A DNA stretch of 64,000 bases from Girardinichthys multiradiatus (Eukaryota > Chordata > Actinopteri > Cyprinodontiformes > Goodeidae). Position 1 is the first letter of the stretch. Every line of letters begins with the position of its first letter. Location of the stretch: the NCBI RefSeq assembly GCF_021462225.1, contig NC_061808.1, forward strand, positions 19,505,119 to 19,569,118, written 5' to 3'. Below the pieces are notes generated by a model. The model was not told the origin of the DNA. It did not search any database and worked only from the letters and a program-made list of their open reading frames with translations. Positions 33,847-47,510 of the stretch are shown one piece after another. The translations under genes and the position numbers were made by a program.

Positions 33847-35450
33847 CAGGTCCTTCTCAAAATATTAGCATATTGTGATAAAGTTAATTATTTTCCATAA
33901 TGTCATGATGAAAATTTAACATTCATATATTTTAGATTCATTGCACACTAACTGAAATATTTCAGGTCTTTTATTGTCTTAATACGGATGATTTTGGCAT
34001 ACAGCTCAAGAAAACCCAAAATTCCTATCTCACAAAATTAGCATATCATTAAAAGGGTCTCTAAACGAGCTATGAACCTAATCATCTGAATCAACGAGTT
34101 AACTCTAAACACCTGCAAAAGATTCCTGAGGCCTTTAAAACTCCAGCCTGGTTCATCACTCAAAACCCAATCATGGGTAAGACTGCCCGACCTGACTGCT
34201 GTCCAGAAGGCCACTATTGACACCCTCAAGCAAGAGGGTAAGACACAGAAAGAATTTCTGAACGAATAGGCTGTTCCCAGAGTGCTGTATCAAGGCACCT
34301 CAGTGGGAAGTCTGTGGGAAGGAAAAAGTGTCGCAGAAAACGCTGCACAACGAGAAGAGGTGACTGGACCCTGAGGAAGATTGTGGAGAAGGGCCAATTC
34401 CAGACCTTGGGGGACCTGCGGAAGCAGTGGACTGAGTCTGGAGTAGAAACATCCAGAGCCACCGTGCACAGGCGTGTGCAGGAAATGGGCTACAGGTGCC
34501 ACATTCCCCAGGTCAAGCCACTTTTGAACCAGAAACAGCGGCAGAAAGCGCCTGACCTGGGCTACAGAGAAGCAGCACTGGACTGTTGCTCAGTGGTCCA
34601 AAGTACTTTTTCGGATGAAAGCAAATTCTGCATGTCATCGGAAATCAAGGTGCCAGAGTCTGAGGAAGACTGGGGAGAAGGAAATGCCAAAATGCCAGAA
34701 GGTCCATTGTCAAGTACCCACAGTCAGTGATGGTCTGGGGTGCCGTGTCAGCTGCTGGTGTTGGTCCACTGTGTTTTATCAAGGGCAGGGTCAATGCAGC
34801 TAGCTATCAGGAGATGTTGGAGCACTTCATGCTTCCATCTGCTGAAAAGCTTTATGGAGATGAAGATTTCATTTTTCAGCATGACCTGGCACTGCTCACA
34901 GTGCCAAAACCACTGGTAAATGGTTTACTGACCATTGTATCACTGTGCTCAATTGGCCTGCCAACTCTCCTGACCTGAACCCCATAGAGAATCTGTGGGA
35001 TATTGTGAAGAGAACGTTGAGAGACTCAAGACCCACCACTCTGGATGAGCTAAAGGCCGCTATCGAAGCATCCTGGGCCTCATAAGACCTCAGCAGTGCC
35101 ACAGGCTGATTACCTCCATGCCACGCCGCATTGAAGCAGTCATTTCTGCAAAGGATTCCCGACCAAGTATTGAGTGCATAACTGTACATGATTATTTGAA
35201 GGGTGACGTTTTTTGTATTAAAAACACTTTTCTTTTATTGGTCGAATGAAATATGCTAATTTTGTGAGATAGGAATTTTGGGTTTTCATGAGCTGTATGC
35301 CAAAATCATCCGTATTAAGACAATAAAAAACCTGAAATATTTCAGTTAGTGTGCAATGAATCTAAAATATATGAATGTTAAATTTTCATCATGACATTAT
35401 GGAAAATAACGAACTTTATCACAATATGCTAATATTTTGAGAAGGACCTG
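33847..35450 (+). mobile_element. DD34E Tc1 element, copy 1 (dead)
   Basis: The ends CAGGTCCTTCTCAAAATATT and the reverse complement AATATTTTGAGAAGGACCTG lie between TA dinucleotides (33845 and 35451). The element is 1604 bp with inverted repeats of about 200 bp, the same family as the copies at 39167 and 61346. It is in the same fndc intron as the DD38E element. Confidence 0.93.
34174..35180 (+). pseudogene. broken Tc1 transposase, copy 1
   Basis: The start region (ATGGGTAAGACTGCC at 34174) has one extra C compared with copy 3. AGAAAGAATTTCTG lacks one A, and further indels split the rest into the pieces at 34314-34730 and 34727-34978. The catalytic blocks FSDESKFC and FQHDLA survive in separate frames. 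It cannot make a full transposase. Confidence 0.88.
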
Positions 35451-35898
35451 TATTTGGTGATGAGCTCCAAATGGAAGTTTGACGGTTTGAAGACCTCCCT
35501 GCCATCATCCTAATCTTTAGCTTCATTCACAGATTCTCTTTCAGATTAAAGTCCAGACTCTGGCTGGACTACTCCAAAATGTTAATATTTCTTCAATTTT
35601 TGTAAAATTAAAAGATTTCTTTACACCTAAGTTTGCTTCAGTAATTAATGTTATTTGATAGCACTAAACTGGTGATCATATTAGATAACAATTAATTTAC
35701 TGACAAGGTCCTCGAAACATGGCGTTACTCATTAAATGCCTTTTCTAAATGAGTCAATATGTTACTCCGCTTTCCCCTTTTACTGGTGGGAATCCTACAC
35801 ACTCCCAACCAGCAAGAGACAAACCCCAGAAACTACTTTAAAAGGTTTTGCCTACTTTCCAATCTAAAACTTTTAACTCCACACATTCACAAACCTAC

Positions 35899-35988
35899 CT
35901 GCCCACATGACCAAGACCACGACAATTATGATCATCTCCCCTGTCTGAAGATGCCGAGACTTGTCCAGGCCCTGCACGGTGGGGTCAT
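35899..35988 (-). CDS. fndc5: fndc exon: juxtamembrane region and transmembrane helix
   Basis: A 90-nt exon between acceptor CGTCTCTTAG and donor GTAGGT. It reads DPTVQGLDKSRHLQTGEM and then IIIVVVLVMWA, the single transmembrane helix. LQTGE just before the helix is the same as in FNDC4; FNDC5 has LRTGE. In irisin-type proteins shedding takes place in the segment before the helix. Entering phase 1 and leaving phase 1 agree with its neighbours. Confidence 0.92.
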
Positions 35989-38493
35989 CTAAGAGACGGC
36001 ACAGTTAAAAGGTAATCGCAACATATTTTTAACAACTTTGCAGTAACTATAATGGTTAGAATGCATAAATACAAATTCTGGCAATTCGATCCTTGTGTTT
36101 TAAAACGTCCTGCTGAGTAAATTACCTTGACATGATTTGTTTATAATATACCATTGATTTACATTGCTTCTGCATTGATTGTCAAAAACCTTTATCATCT
36201 CTATAGCTCATGATGACTGTTATTAGTATTAACTTTCAGAGAATGCAATTGGAGTCACAACAAACCAATCTACAACAATTAATCCTACTCTAAGTGTATC
36301 AACTAGACCCTCTGTTATTTCCTTACTTGGGTAGATGGACGTGTTCCAGAGCACCACTCTTCCTAATTGGCCCCTTTAGTGAATCAACTTGTCAGGGAAC
36401 TGCCCCAAAAGTGACAGTCTGCCAGCTCGTTTCACATTACAGCAGTTTCAGAGAGTGTTCAGTTGTTCTTCCAAAATTCTTAAGAGATATAGTGATGTGG
36501 CTTTGTAAGTGGACAGAGCAAGGAAGCCAAAGTATCTTAAAAATGAGCATATAGAACTACTTAAAGCTTTGACCATAATTGTACTAAAGAGGGTATATTT
36601 TGTTTGTACTGTATCTTAGCAGAATTACACCAAAATGTTGGCAATGCTTTTGATTAAAGTTGTGCCGTTGATGAAGTTGGAGAGATTGATACATGTAATT
36701 TCTAAGCAGTTTGTCCAGTCTTACAATTAAGAATCCCATTAGATTTCTTTGATCAAGCTGTTTATGTCAAACTAAACAGTTTAGACATTGGTGTTGTTGT
36801 CAAATACCAGCATATCATTGTAGTGCTTCTTGCGCAGCATCAACTGCAGAACGTCTTTGTGGTAAGAGAAGCATACAGATGCAAAGAGGGTATCACTGGT
36901 AGAGTTTGCTGAGGTTTCTGCCTTTGACAAATATTTTTTTTAGCTGGTTGTATTGTATATAATTTGCAGTGTTCCATATCTTGTCAACTTCACAAGAGGA
37001 CTTCTTTCCTTAATTGAGGTCCATGCCATCTTGGTGTCATTTTATTATTGACTTTCCTCTCTGACATGCCTGCCAATCTATTAACCAGAAAAAATATTGT
37101 CATCATGCCTGATCTAGATGAACAGAAGAATCTATGTTGAAATATCTGTTTTTAGTTTCCCTTCTGAATGACCCTGGCAGCAGGAGCTAAAGGGGCAGCA
37201 GTGTTGACAGTGAAGCCAGGTGAAAGAATTTGACAACCCTGTCCTGCTGTAGGAAATCTCAACTAAATTCTTTGCAAATAGGCATATACCAACAAGCTGT
37301 TCAACAAGTTTAAACATTTGGAGAACAATTTCAAAATGATTCTCCTCATAAACCATATGCACATTTATTAACAGTTTAGTCAGACTGAAAATGAAAAATG
37401 TTGAATGAAAAGAGGAGCTTTTCTTCTCCCTGTCTTTCTGCCTATTCTTGCTCATGTTATGTCAAGAGAAGTGACATATAAAAAAAAAAAATCCTTTAAA
37501 AATTTGGTAATTTTTTTAAAGATTTTTAATATTAACTGTATTTGTGTATTTATTTCATGAAAAAATAAACATTTTTGAGACTCACCATTTAGATGGTGTG
37601 CAATAAGCTCTGTGTAGAAATTAGAAAGGAACATTACCTTTTAAATGCCAGGTCAGGACTGAGGTCAGTGTTTGATGGCTTTCTCAGTGAGCTGTTATCC
37701 AGTGTATTACTCCTACACTTCCTCAAGTTGCCTGAACCCACTCAGCAGTTCCTTTTTAGCAACTGGTTCTTTCTAATTAATTTCCTTCTTTCCAGTATGG
37801 AAAGAACTACGCAAGTTTGACCAAAACCCACACTGAGACATTAGCAGCATGGCCCTTTAGTCTATAGAGGCTTCAGAACTCTTATGGATCAGTTATTCCA
37901 TCACATCCCCCAACATCCTGACAGTTGCCCATGTTTTTCTATCAACTACCTCATGCTAATTTCAACAGGGACTCTCTTCTAATAACTTGAAAACCGCAAA
38001 CTAAAGAGAATCTGACTCGCTCAGAAATGTTTTACTTTTGCCTTTACAGTATTTGTTCTTTTTCTTTCAGTTGAGCATATTGTTTTAGATTTTTATCATA
38101 TACCCTCGCTAAGGATGGATATGTGGATATGAGAGGCAGCAGGTTTTATACTACAGACTAAGAAAAGCGCTCATGCAGATGACCTGAGTATCATTGCAGT
38201 GCATTTTTCTATGTGTTGCATCTTTGCACCACTCTCATATTGTTGCGTGATTATTCGCTAAAGCAGAACAACATGATTTTTGAGCCTCTGGTACATAGTA
38301 CCGTCTGTGCTAAAATGATTACTTGAAATTCCTTCTGCTCACCCCTAATCCCACGGTGCCGATTGTAACTCAGAGCTGTGACGGGAAGATGTGTAACAAC
38401 ACACCACGGACTCAGTACAAGAGTTGTTACCCATCTTCTACTGATTAATTCTTTTATTATGCTTCTCCAACATAAAACAGTTGTGCTGGCGTA
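35989..38493 (-). other. fndc intron, unannotated part
   Basis: AT-rich with several short open frames (for example 36294-36554 and 37132-37455) that show no family features and no coding bias that I can see. No repeat family recognised. Confidence 0.5.
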
Positions 38494-39166
38494 CAGTACC
38501 TTGCAAAATTATTCATATCCCTTTTAAGGTTTTACATGTCGTCACGTTACAATTACAAATGTCTACGTATTTTACATGGAATTTATGTGCTAGATCAACA
38601 CAAAGTGCTGCATAATTGTGAAAATAAAAGTGTGGATTTTATGTAACCAGCCTTCTTGAGTCAATACGTTGAAGAACCACCTTTACCTTCAGTTACAACT
38701 GCAAGTCTTTGTGGGGAATGTCTCTACCATCATTGAATCTAGAGGCTGAAATTTTAGCCCATTCTCCTTTGCTTAATACCTCCAGCTCAGTCAAATTGGA
38801 TAGAGAGCGTTCGTTGACACCGGTTTTCAAATTCTTGAATGGATTTAGGTCTGGACTGCAGTAACGACTCTAACATGACTATGCTTCAATCCAAAACATC
38901 TTTATTGGAGCTCTGGATGAATGTTCAGGAAGGTGAATCTCTGCTCAAGTCTCAAGGTTTTTCCAGCCTCTTACAGGTTTTCTAGGAGTTAACAGCCCAG
39001 GTTCCCTATCTCTGCTGAAGAAAATCAACACCACAGCACCACCATGTTTTACATTGGGCATGATATGTTCATTTGATGTGCAAGATTAGTTTTCCACCAC
39101 ACATAGCATTTTGGAAATAGACCAAAAAGTTCAAGTTTGGTCTCATTGTCTGAACACCTTCTTCTA
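38494..39166 (-). mobile_element. older Tc1-like copy, left part (split by copy 2 of the DD34E family)
   Basis: Begins CAGTACCTTGCAAAATTATTC after TA (38492-38493). It runs through the transposase-derived AATCAACACCACAGCACCACC and ACCACACATAGCATTTTGG stretches to ACACCTTCTTC, where the DD34E element interrupts it. It resumes as CATGTTTGCTGTGTCC at 40733. The order and wording match a Tc1 family common in fish, in the - orientation, heavily decayed. Confidence 0.75.
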
Positions 39167-40730
39167 CAGGTCCTTCTCAAAATATTAGCATATTGTGATA
39201 AAGTTCATTATTTTCCATAATGTAATGATGAAAATTTAACATTAATATATTTTAGATTCCTTGCACACTAACTGAAATATTTCAGGTCTTTTATTGTCTT
39301 AATACGGATGATTTTGGCATACAGCTCATGAAAACCCAAAATTCCTATCTCACAAAATTAGCATATTTCATCCGACCAATAAAAGAAAAGTGTTTTTAAT
39401 ACAAAAAACGACAACCTTCAAATAATCATGTACAGTTTGTGCACTCAATACTTGGTCGGAATCCTTTTGCAGAAATGACTGCTTCAATGTGGCGTGGCAT
39501 GGAGGCAATCAGCCTGTGGCACTGCTGAGGTCTTATGGAGGCCCAGGATGCTTCGAAAGCAAGCCTTTAGCTCATCCAGAGTGTTGGGTCTTGAGTCTCT
39601 CAAACGTTCTCTTCACAATATCCCACAGATTCTCTATGGGGTTCAGGTCAGGAGAGTTGGCGGCCAATTGAGCACAGTGATACCATGGTCAGTAAACCAT
39701 TACCAGTGGTTTTGGCACTGTGAGCAGGTGCCAGGTTGTGCTGAAAAATGAAATCTTCATCTCCATAAAGCTTTTCAGCAGATGGAAGCATGAAAGTGCT
39801 CCAAAATCTCCTGATAGCTAGCTGCATTGACCCTGCCCTTGATAAAACACAGTGGACCAACACCAGCAGCTGACACGGCACCCCAGACCATCACTGACTG
39901 TGGGTACTTGACACTGGACTTCTGGCATTTTGGCATTTCCTTCTCCCCGTCTTCCTCCAGACTCTGGCACCTTGATTTCCGACTGCATGCAGAATTTGCT
40001 TTCATCCGAAAAAAGTACTTTGGACCACTGAGCAACAGTCCAGTGCTGCTTCTCTGTAGCCCAGGTCTGGGGAATGCGGCACCTGTAGCCCATTTCTTGC
40101 ACACACCTGTGCACGGTGGCTCTGGATGTTTCTACTCCAGACTCAATCCACTGCTTCCGCAGGTCCCCCAAGGTCTGGAATCGGCCCTTCTCCACAATCT
40201 TCCTCAGGGTCCGGTCACCTCTTCTCATTGTGCAGCGTTTTCTGCCACACTTTTTCCTTCCCACAGACTTCCCACTGAGGTTCCTTGATACAGCACTCTG
40301 GGAACAGCCTATTCGTTCAGAAATTTCTTTCTGTGTCTTACCCTCTTGCTTGAGGGTGTCAATAGTGGCCTTCTGGACAGCAGTCAGTCGGCAGTCTTAC
40401 CCATGATTGGGGTTTTGAGTGATGAACCAGGCTGGAGTTTTAAAGGCTCAGGAATCTTTTGCAGGTGTTTAGAGTTAACTCGTTGATTCAGATGATTAGG
40501 TTCATAGCTCGTTTAGAGACCCTTTTAATGATATGCTAATTTTGTGAGATAGGAATTTTGGATTTTCATGAGCTGTATGCCACAATCATCCGTATTAAGA
40601 CAATAAAAGACCTGAAATATTTCAGTTAGTGTGCAATGAATCTAAAATATATGGATGTTAAATTTTCATCATGACATTATGGAAAATAATGAACTTTATC
40701 ACAATATGCTAATATTTTGAGAAGGACCTT
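39167..40730 (-). mobile_element. DD34E Tc1 element, copy 2 (dead, nested)
   Basis: A 1564-bp copy with the left end CAGGTCCTTCTCAAAATATT and a right end whose last base is mutated (GGACCTT for GGACCTG). Flanking TA copies are at 39165-39166 and 40731-40732. It is nested in the older Tc1 copy: the host sequence reads continuously across the insertion (ACACCTTCTTCTA then CATGTTTGCTG). Compared with copies 1 and 3 it is shorter by about 40-46 bp. Confidence 0.93.
39440..40405 (-). pseudogene. broken Tc1 transposase, copy 2
   Basis: The open pieces on - at 39818-40264 and 39648-39881 cover the helix-turn-helix region, FSDESKFC and the second catalytic block. A deletion removes the VKPLLNQKQRQK segment present in copy 3, and several frameshifts separate the blocks. 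Dead. Confidence 0.88.
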
Positions 40731-40732
40731 TA

Positions 40733-41125
40733 CATGTTTGCTGTGTCCTCTACATGGCTTGTGGCAAACTGAAAGCCAGTTTTTGTTTCAGGAATTCCTT
40801 TTTGTTTTTTTGCAACTTTTCCAATAAAGCCAGATTTTGAGAAACCAATAGTTTTCTTGCTGACAGATACTTCCACCTGAGCTGTTGATCTATGCAGTTC
40901 CTCCAAAGTTACCCTGGGGCTCCTAGCAGCATCTCTCAATTAATATTCTTCTTATTCCACCTGTTAGTTCAGGTGGACAGCCATGTCTTCATAAGTCAGT
41001 GGTTGTGTAAAACAATTTTTCCATTTTGAACATGAGCTGTTCAAGCTTTGAATATTATTTTATAACATAACCCTGCTTTATACTTATCCACAGCTTTATC
41101 TGTCTATAAATTTCTTCCACATGGG
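40733..41125 (-). mobile_element. older Tc1-like copy, right part
   Basis: Continuation of the copy that starts at 38494: CATGTTTGCTGTGTCCTC, TTCCACCTGAGCTGTTGATC, GGTGGACAGCCATGTCTTC and TAACATAACCCTGCTTTA are all characteristic of the family. The outer right end is missing, so the element is truncated. Confidence 0.72.
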
Positions 41126-43118
41126 TGGGAAACTCCCCATGTATCCGACAAAATGCCGCATATTATTGTGTCAGTGCTTTTAAGGATAGAGTCTAAGTAA
41201 AGGTGCTGCCTTGGAGGAGACAGCCGAGCATCTTTTTGAAGTATTATACAGTAATCATGCCTATGGGACCACCTTCTTAGTTAGTGAGAGCTCAGAGAAC
41301 CATATCGAGAAAATTATCTTTTATCTGAAACAGTAAAGTAGATTGGCAGCAGTTAATATGGCTCTCTTTAGGGGGTGATTTATATTACACCAGTGAAAGA
41401 TTTTCACACCTGCAATGGATCCTCGGTTCACACAAACAATGCTAATTTACCCATTTATTTAAAAGCACCCATAGCTCATAGCCACCATTCTTATCCACTA
41501 AAAGATGTAGATATTTGATGACCAGAATCCATGGGAACAATATACTATATACTATTGTATGTAGATGAATTTTGTTCAGGTATGAACAGGCTTAGTATGT
41601 CTTCACATTATTTTAAAGAACTTCATTAATTCATGAGGGCCATAGTCCTAAATGTTGGGAATGTTCACCATATTGTGTGACAGAAATTAATATGGTTTCA
41701 ATAGGAAGCACTAAACCCTGACAAAGGATCTCTAAAATTGCCCTTTCATGTCAGAGTTAGCTGGATCAAAGAGGCTTTTAAAAGAAACAAAGGTAATAGA
41801 CAACAAATAGCTTACTTGAAATTATTATTGATTAAAGCCTTGCACACTTTTTTAGTGTGGATAATATAAATATATTTTTCAGAATCTGTTCATACTAGTT
41901 CAGTGACTAAAAGAAAACATGTGAGGCATACATTTAATTTATTTATTTAGTAGTAGGATAAGAACCAGTGAGCATGTGTTGAAATGTTCTTGTTTACTAC
42001 CGGTGATAAGATGCCCTCTTGCATCTTTATATTGGATGTATATGTCTCACACCCACTCCATAACGTTCTGGACACAGCGGCGTGTTAAGCAACAGACTTG
42101 TGCAAATGCACTTCAGAACGTCACAACAAATCCTTTCTGACAGGACCCATCCAGCTTTACAACTTCTTCAAGGCTTTTAAACATTTTTTATTGGTTATAT
42201 TTCTTATAAGTTTATCCTTTGAACGTGTCTGTTGGGTTTTTTCCCAACTGAATAAAACAACACTTTTAGCTGATGTAACTAACAATCTCAATTTCCAATT
42301 GACTTTAATATTATATTTTGATTCCAAATTTGAAATCAATTTACACAATAATAGACAGTATTCCAGCTTAGCTTTGAGTTCACTGCTACCAGTAAACCTG
42401 TCTTTGTTTATTAGAGGTAGCTGAATGCTGTGCAAGAATGGGTCGATTTTCAGTACAAGGACTGATTTAAGGATACATTGTAGTTACTCTTGCTGATGGT
42501 TTTCATACAAAAGACAGAAAGCAATGTGCACATGAATGACAGATAAAATAGATGTTGGTTTAAGCAGATTGCAGCTAACCTTCATTATATCTCCAGACTT
42601 GCAATTAGTGGTAATATGTGGAAAGTAAAATGTGTGTACTGCTGATTAGATTTAAAATAAAAATATATCAATTTCAGATTTTGTTTTTATTGATTTATTT
42701 TGTACATTTCATGGCGAGATACGGAGGTAAAATTAAATCTTTAATATGCAGCTGTATTTTTAAGTGCAACATGAACTATAATAACTGGGGTTAGCAATAA
42801 AACTGGACAAGAGGTTTTGCGGCCTTTCTCCATAAAGTTTGCATGTTTGTCATGTACCTGCAAGATTTCCTCCAGGCGCTTTTTCAGTAAATTTCCTGGC
42901 AATTCTACATATTCTAATATATATACATTCCCTATATGGTTTCATAAGTTTTATGTTAAAAACAATGATTTGGAAAAGTGTTTCTTCTTTCTGAATTTGG
43001 TATTTCGTAATTTACTTTATTTATTTCCATCTTTAAAATATCAGACTTTGCAGATAACTTTACGTTTTATTTGATAAAATCATGTTCAAATATTAAATCA
43101 GATGTTATGATCAGTACT

Positions 43119-43242
43119 TGAGTAGCCTTTTCACCAAACATTTTATTACTCTTACTTGAGTAATTATTTGACTGGATACTTCAGTAAAATATAATGAAGC
43201 AGTGCTACTTTTACTTGAGTACAATTTTGGGTACCTCTGGTC
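43119..43242. repeat. ACTTGAGTA-rich miniature element (hAT-like)
   Basis: Contains TACTCTTACTTGAGTAAT and TACTTTTACTTGAGTACAAT and ends GGTACCTCTG, so its reverse complement begins CAGAGGTACC. CAGAGGTxG ends with ACTTGAGTA repeats are typical of fish non-autonomous hAT elements. Confidence 0.55.
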
Positions 43243-45417
43243 AGTGTTGTGAAAAACTGTTGTGGAAACTTAAGAACAGTATTATCTGGCTTCTTGGTTG
43301 TTTTTTATGTTGGAAATGTTCCATGAGTGGAGCGTGTTAGTTTAGGCTGTTGTCATAGTGATTCAGTTTGAAAGTGCGAGGAAAAACCTACAATCCAACC
43401 ATGGATATATAAATGAATGCTTTTTTACTTTTGTGTAATAAAATGAATAGCATGATTAAAACTCATAATCTGAAAAGAAAATGAGCCAGAAGTTCAGAAA
43501 AGTTGCATGATTAAAAGTGATGTTACTGAACTTTAAAACTAGGACATGAAGAGTCAGCATCGCTGGCATTAGATTATGAAAAGCTGGCAGTGATTGCTTT
43601 AACACGCCAAAACAAACTCCTAAAAAAATGAATCTCGTTCCACTGAATGGGCTGTTTTTTTGACCCAGTTGGGCGACCTGAAGGGGCTGCAAATCTTGAT
43701 AAATATTTCACAGTAAGTCTCTCAAACAGTCGGCGCTGGCCAAAACCCTGTTTATGGGCAGTACTTTACTGAGATATATTAATAGTAGGGTAATTGTCTA
43801 AAATTAATTGAACAAATTGCAACAAAGGTAACGTGTTGGATTTGTAAAGTAAAGTAAGTCAATACATCAGCACCCGTGTTACTTCATATATCGTGTACAG
43901 GCTCTTTCAATGAGCTACTATGTGTTAAATTGTTTTCCCCCTTGGACAGTCTTGCTTGCTTAACAAATTAAGCCAAACCCGAGTCAGCTAAAGAGGAACA
44001 TTTATGATCCCCTTATATCAGCGTTTCCAGGTTTTCACAACCTCCAACCGGTGTGAATTCATTAGGCAAAATCAACTCGAGGCATCCGGCCCTGCTCACA
44101 CACAAGTGTCAAGTGAGGCGCCAAGACTGAATACATTTGGCTCATTATATAGTCATGCCTGAGTTAACTTAGATGACTTTACAGACATTTTTTTTACCCT
44201 GAGCTAAAAAAAATGAAAGCTGTAGAATTTACTCAGAGCCATCACAGTCTTCCTCTTTCTACCAGTCCCTGATCTGAGCCCATACATTGAATTTAAAATG
44301 TTTTGGAGTCTGTAGAGAATTACCACAGGTTATGTAACATTGCATAAATTCAGAGCAGCTTGCCATGCCTGAAGAATCCGTCAATAATGTATTGATGTCT
44401 GAGAGAAAAGCATTCTCCCTTCGTCACCACACCCGATCCCACTGTGAGGTTCTGACAGGAAGCCTTCATGTTGTTGCACTCCACAACACTTGCCTTCACT
44501 TTGCCTTCACTTTTCAATGTCAGTTTGCTTCAAAAGGATTGAGAGGAAAAAAGGAGGCTTCAGCACAACAGCAGGAGAAGTGTCTGTAAAGGATTGCCTC
44601 TGTCTGGGAATTGGGATTCATGCTGAATTAGAAGGAAAAATGTTCTGTAACAGCTTAGTTCACAATTGTTTAAAAAGCAGCTCAGTGTTTAATTGGGTTT
44701 AGATCATGTGATCGTGGAGATTCTGCTGTTTTTAATGTTTATTCTTTAAGAAGCAAACAACAAGAAACATTAAGAATCTTATTGTTTTAGTCACAGGTAG
44801 TAAAGAAACAGCTCCATTTAACAAACGTCTTTCAACTACTTCAATTAGACTGATGCAACTCATGGCAATGTTTGCCTTTGTTAAGCAGAAAAACAATTTG
44901 TGAATGCTGAACACATTTGTTAACAGATGAGGAACAATTTCAAGGTTTCTGAAGACATCGAACTATCTGATCATTTTCTTTTTTTAAATATAATTGTCAG
45001 ATTTCTGTTATGGCTGTATGCACAGCATTGTATGTATTACATACATTACAGCACCTTCCAAAAAGCATTTGTTTTAAATTTTCCTTATCTTTGTCTTGTT
45101 GCAAACACAAATGTGTATTTTGCAGGGATTCATTAACACAACTTTTCACATTTTTTACTATACAAATCTAGCAGCATTATGCTATGGGGACAGTGGCAGT
45201 GGAGGTGGGTGGTGGCAGGGGTTATGAGCTCCCAGTTGTCACTCCCGTTATTTACAAGGCATCCCCGGCTTTCTACTGAGAAAAGGAGACAAAGGTCCAT
45301 GCCTGCACTGCATTTTATTCTGCCCCAGAGTCACAGATAATGTCTTGCATTTTATTTGATTGGAGGGCGACAAAAGGAGGGGCTTACCCAGGACGCAATT
45401 CATGGCAAAAAAACCCA

Positions 45418-45530
45418 CCACTTTATGGGGATGTTTTTCTTCAGCAGGAGCAGGAAAGTTTGCCTGGTATGAAGTATCCAGAAATTCTCCAAAAAAAGAT
45501 CATGTGCCTGAACATCTTCAGCTGAATCCC
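45418..45530 (+). mobile_element. Tc1 transposase scrap
   Basis: WGCFSSAGAGKF, encoded by TGGGGATGTTTTTCTTCAGC and following, matches the GCFSSAG.GKL block of Tc1 transposases. It is embedded in a 137-codon open frame starting at 45360 that otherwise has no recognisable feature. Confidence 0.45.
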
Positions 45531-47510
45531 TTCAGTGCAGAGGAGCAGCAGCTGTATTCTGAGCTCCCAGTAAATGAGGGAAGTCCTCACTCACCCTCGA
45601 TCTACAATGCTGAGCCCAGCCACCATACAGAGGAAGCTAATTTCAGCCGGTACTATCTGGGCCTCCTCTGCAAGAATGCAGGCTCTGCTCTGGTCTTTTG
45701 TGTTGAAGAAAGAGCTGAGCTAAAAAGTGTTCCCACTTGGCTTGTCTGTCTACATTCAAACCCTCTCATATGACTGTTAGGAGGATCATGACCAAGAGAA
45801 AAAATCCAAAAGATAAGCTGGTCATATGATAATACACCCTTCCTATTTCTGTATTTGACTGAATGCTGATTAAATTGTTTAAATTATTTGAAAGTCAGAA
45901 ATTACTACTTATATAATATTAGGATTTTGCTATTATGTGTAGGTTTGTGTACCTTTTTCAGCTTGTTTGAGCCTAGCACAGTTTTCTTTAGCTGACCGAT
46001 TCAGGCTTAATGTACAGTCTTATTTATTAAATTAGAATATGCGTTCTGATAAGACATGTTGGTCAGCTTAAATGTAGTTAAAAAACTACCATTAAGCAGC
46101 TATTAAGCACACTTTCCATCAACTGCTACTTCTGTTGAGAAGTCTGTGTGGATGCTTTGAAATCCATCAGACACGTATCCGATTTAGTGCCACATATAAA
46201 TTGACGCAATTCTGATTTTCTCAGAGGTGGGAAGATTGGAACTGGGTTGTTCAAATCATCATGAAAAACTGATATGGGTCGCATTTGGGCTAAAAACTCG
46301 GATATGGGCCGTATTCGTCTGCTGTGTGAATGTAGCCTTAGACTCATGCTATAAAGACTTGAGTTCCAGACTATGATAACATTTTTACACCAAAAGAAGT
46401 CTTGTTCTTGAACCAGTTTGGTTCAGGTGCCTTCAAACTTTGGTGTGTTGTTGAGTACCAACTGGTGTTTCCACCAGTTTTGGGAACTAAGCATGAGTCA
46501 TCAACAGTGGGCGTTACACAACGTGGGTGGAAAGTGTGGTAGCCGGACAGAGAAGCTTGCTGAGCTGCACACGATGTTCCTTTTTAATACAAAAATACAG
46601 CATCTATAGTTATTATGCAAAAGAAGATGGCTACTCCATACAAAAACAATTGTATGTGCAATGTTTTCATTTGCATATGTTCAGTATCCGCTAGTGTAAT
46701 GAAACGAGTAGTTATACAATGCGTGCTTAGTGTGTTTTTGCAAACATACATTATCCTTAAGTATTCTACAGTGCCAAGTTAAACCAGAGTTCACGCCCTG
46801 GAACCTCTTTTCCTTAGTGGAAACACATGCCACTGGTTTGAAATCACGTTCGGACACTGAAATTTAGTTGTTAAGATTATTTGAAAAAATAAATAATCGT
46901 CCCCTCTGAATACATAAAGAACTGGTTGTCATAGTAACCTCATGCACAGTTTGGGTTCTCCGTTGTGGAACTATGGACTATTAAGGGTTGATAACAACCT
47001 GTTCATAATAATCAAACAGATGTCTCTTAAACTGAAAAATTACTTTAGTTTGTTTCCGAACAAAATAAATCTGGCTTTTTCCCCCCAACGTCTTTTTCTC
47101 TTGCTGTTAAGCCTGCATCATTACAAAGACTTGTCCAGTTCTTCAAAACAGAAGCACTTTCTGTTTTATTTGTTCAAAAAGTAGACATCTACTAATTTTC
47201 TTTAACATAAATGTATGAGTTTGCTTTTAGTTAGTTAAATATCTCACCTTATTAATTTTTAAGACCATTCACAACACATCAAATTTATAGTTCTGAAAAA
47301 GACAAAGATGCTAAACGTTTATGTTAAATTAGTTTACAGGATAATTTAGTGTTTCTAATCAGGCTAGATCCGATGTCAAAATGTTCATTTTAGTCATTTG
47401 GTACTTGAAACCTAAATTAGGCTTAAATATAAATGACTTGTGACCATCTCTGATTAGTAACAAAACCTTATAAGAAAGGTGATGAGAGATTCTCTAGCTT
47501 TTAGAGCAAA

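Larger units (their letters stand above)
30195..35898 (-). other. fndc intron carrying two Tc1 elements
   Basis: A 5.7-kb intron. The complete DD38E element at 31349 and the dead DD34E element at 33847 make up more than half of it. Flanks are AT-rich with no other recognisable feature; the open frame at 32918-33496 on - overlaps the first element's end and is not supported. Confidence 0.6.
41126..47510 (-). other. fndc intron, unannotated part
   Basis: AT-rich intron. Recognised inside: a hAT-like miniature repeat at 43119-43242 and a probable Tc1 transposase scrap near 45418-45530. The open frames at 42098, 42817, 43456 and 46126 are not supported. Confidence 0.5.

Noticed and set aside
36294..36554. 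86-codon open frame in the fndc intron
   Set aside because: No family features, no coding context, and the surrounding sequence is ordinary intron.
45360..45773. 137-codon open frame on + as a host gene
   Set aside because: Its only recognisable part (WGCFSSAGAGKF) is a Tc1 transposase block, so the frame is probably chance extension of a transposon scrap.
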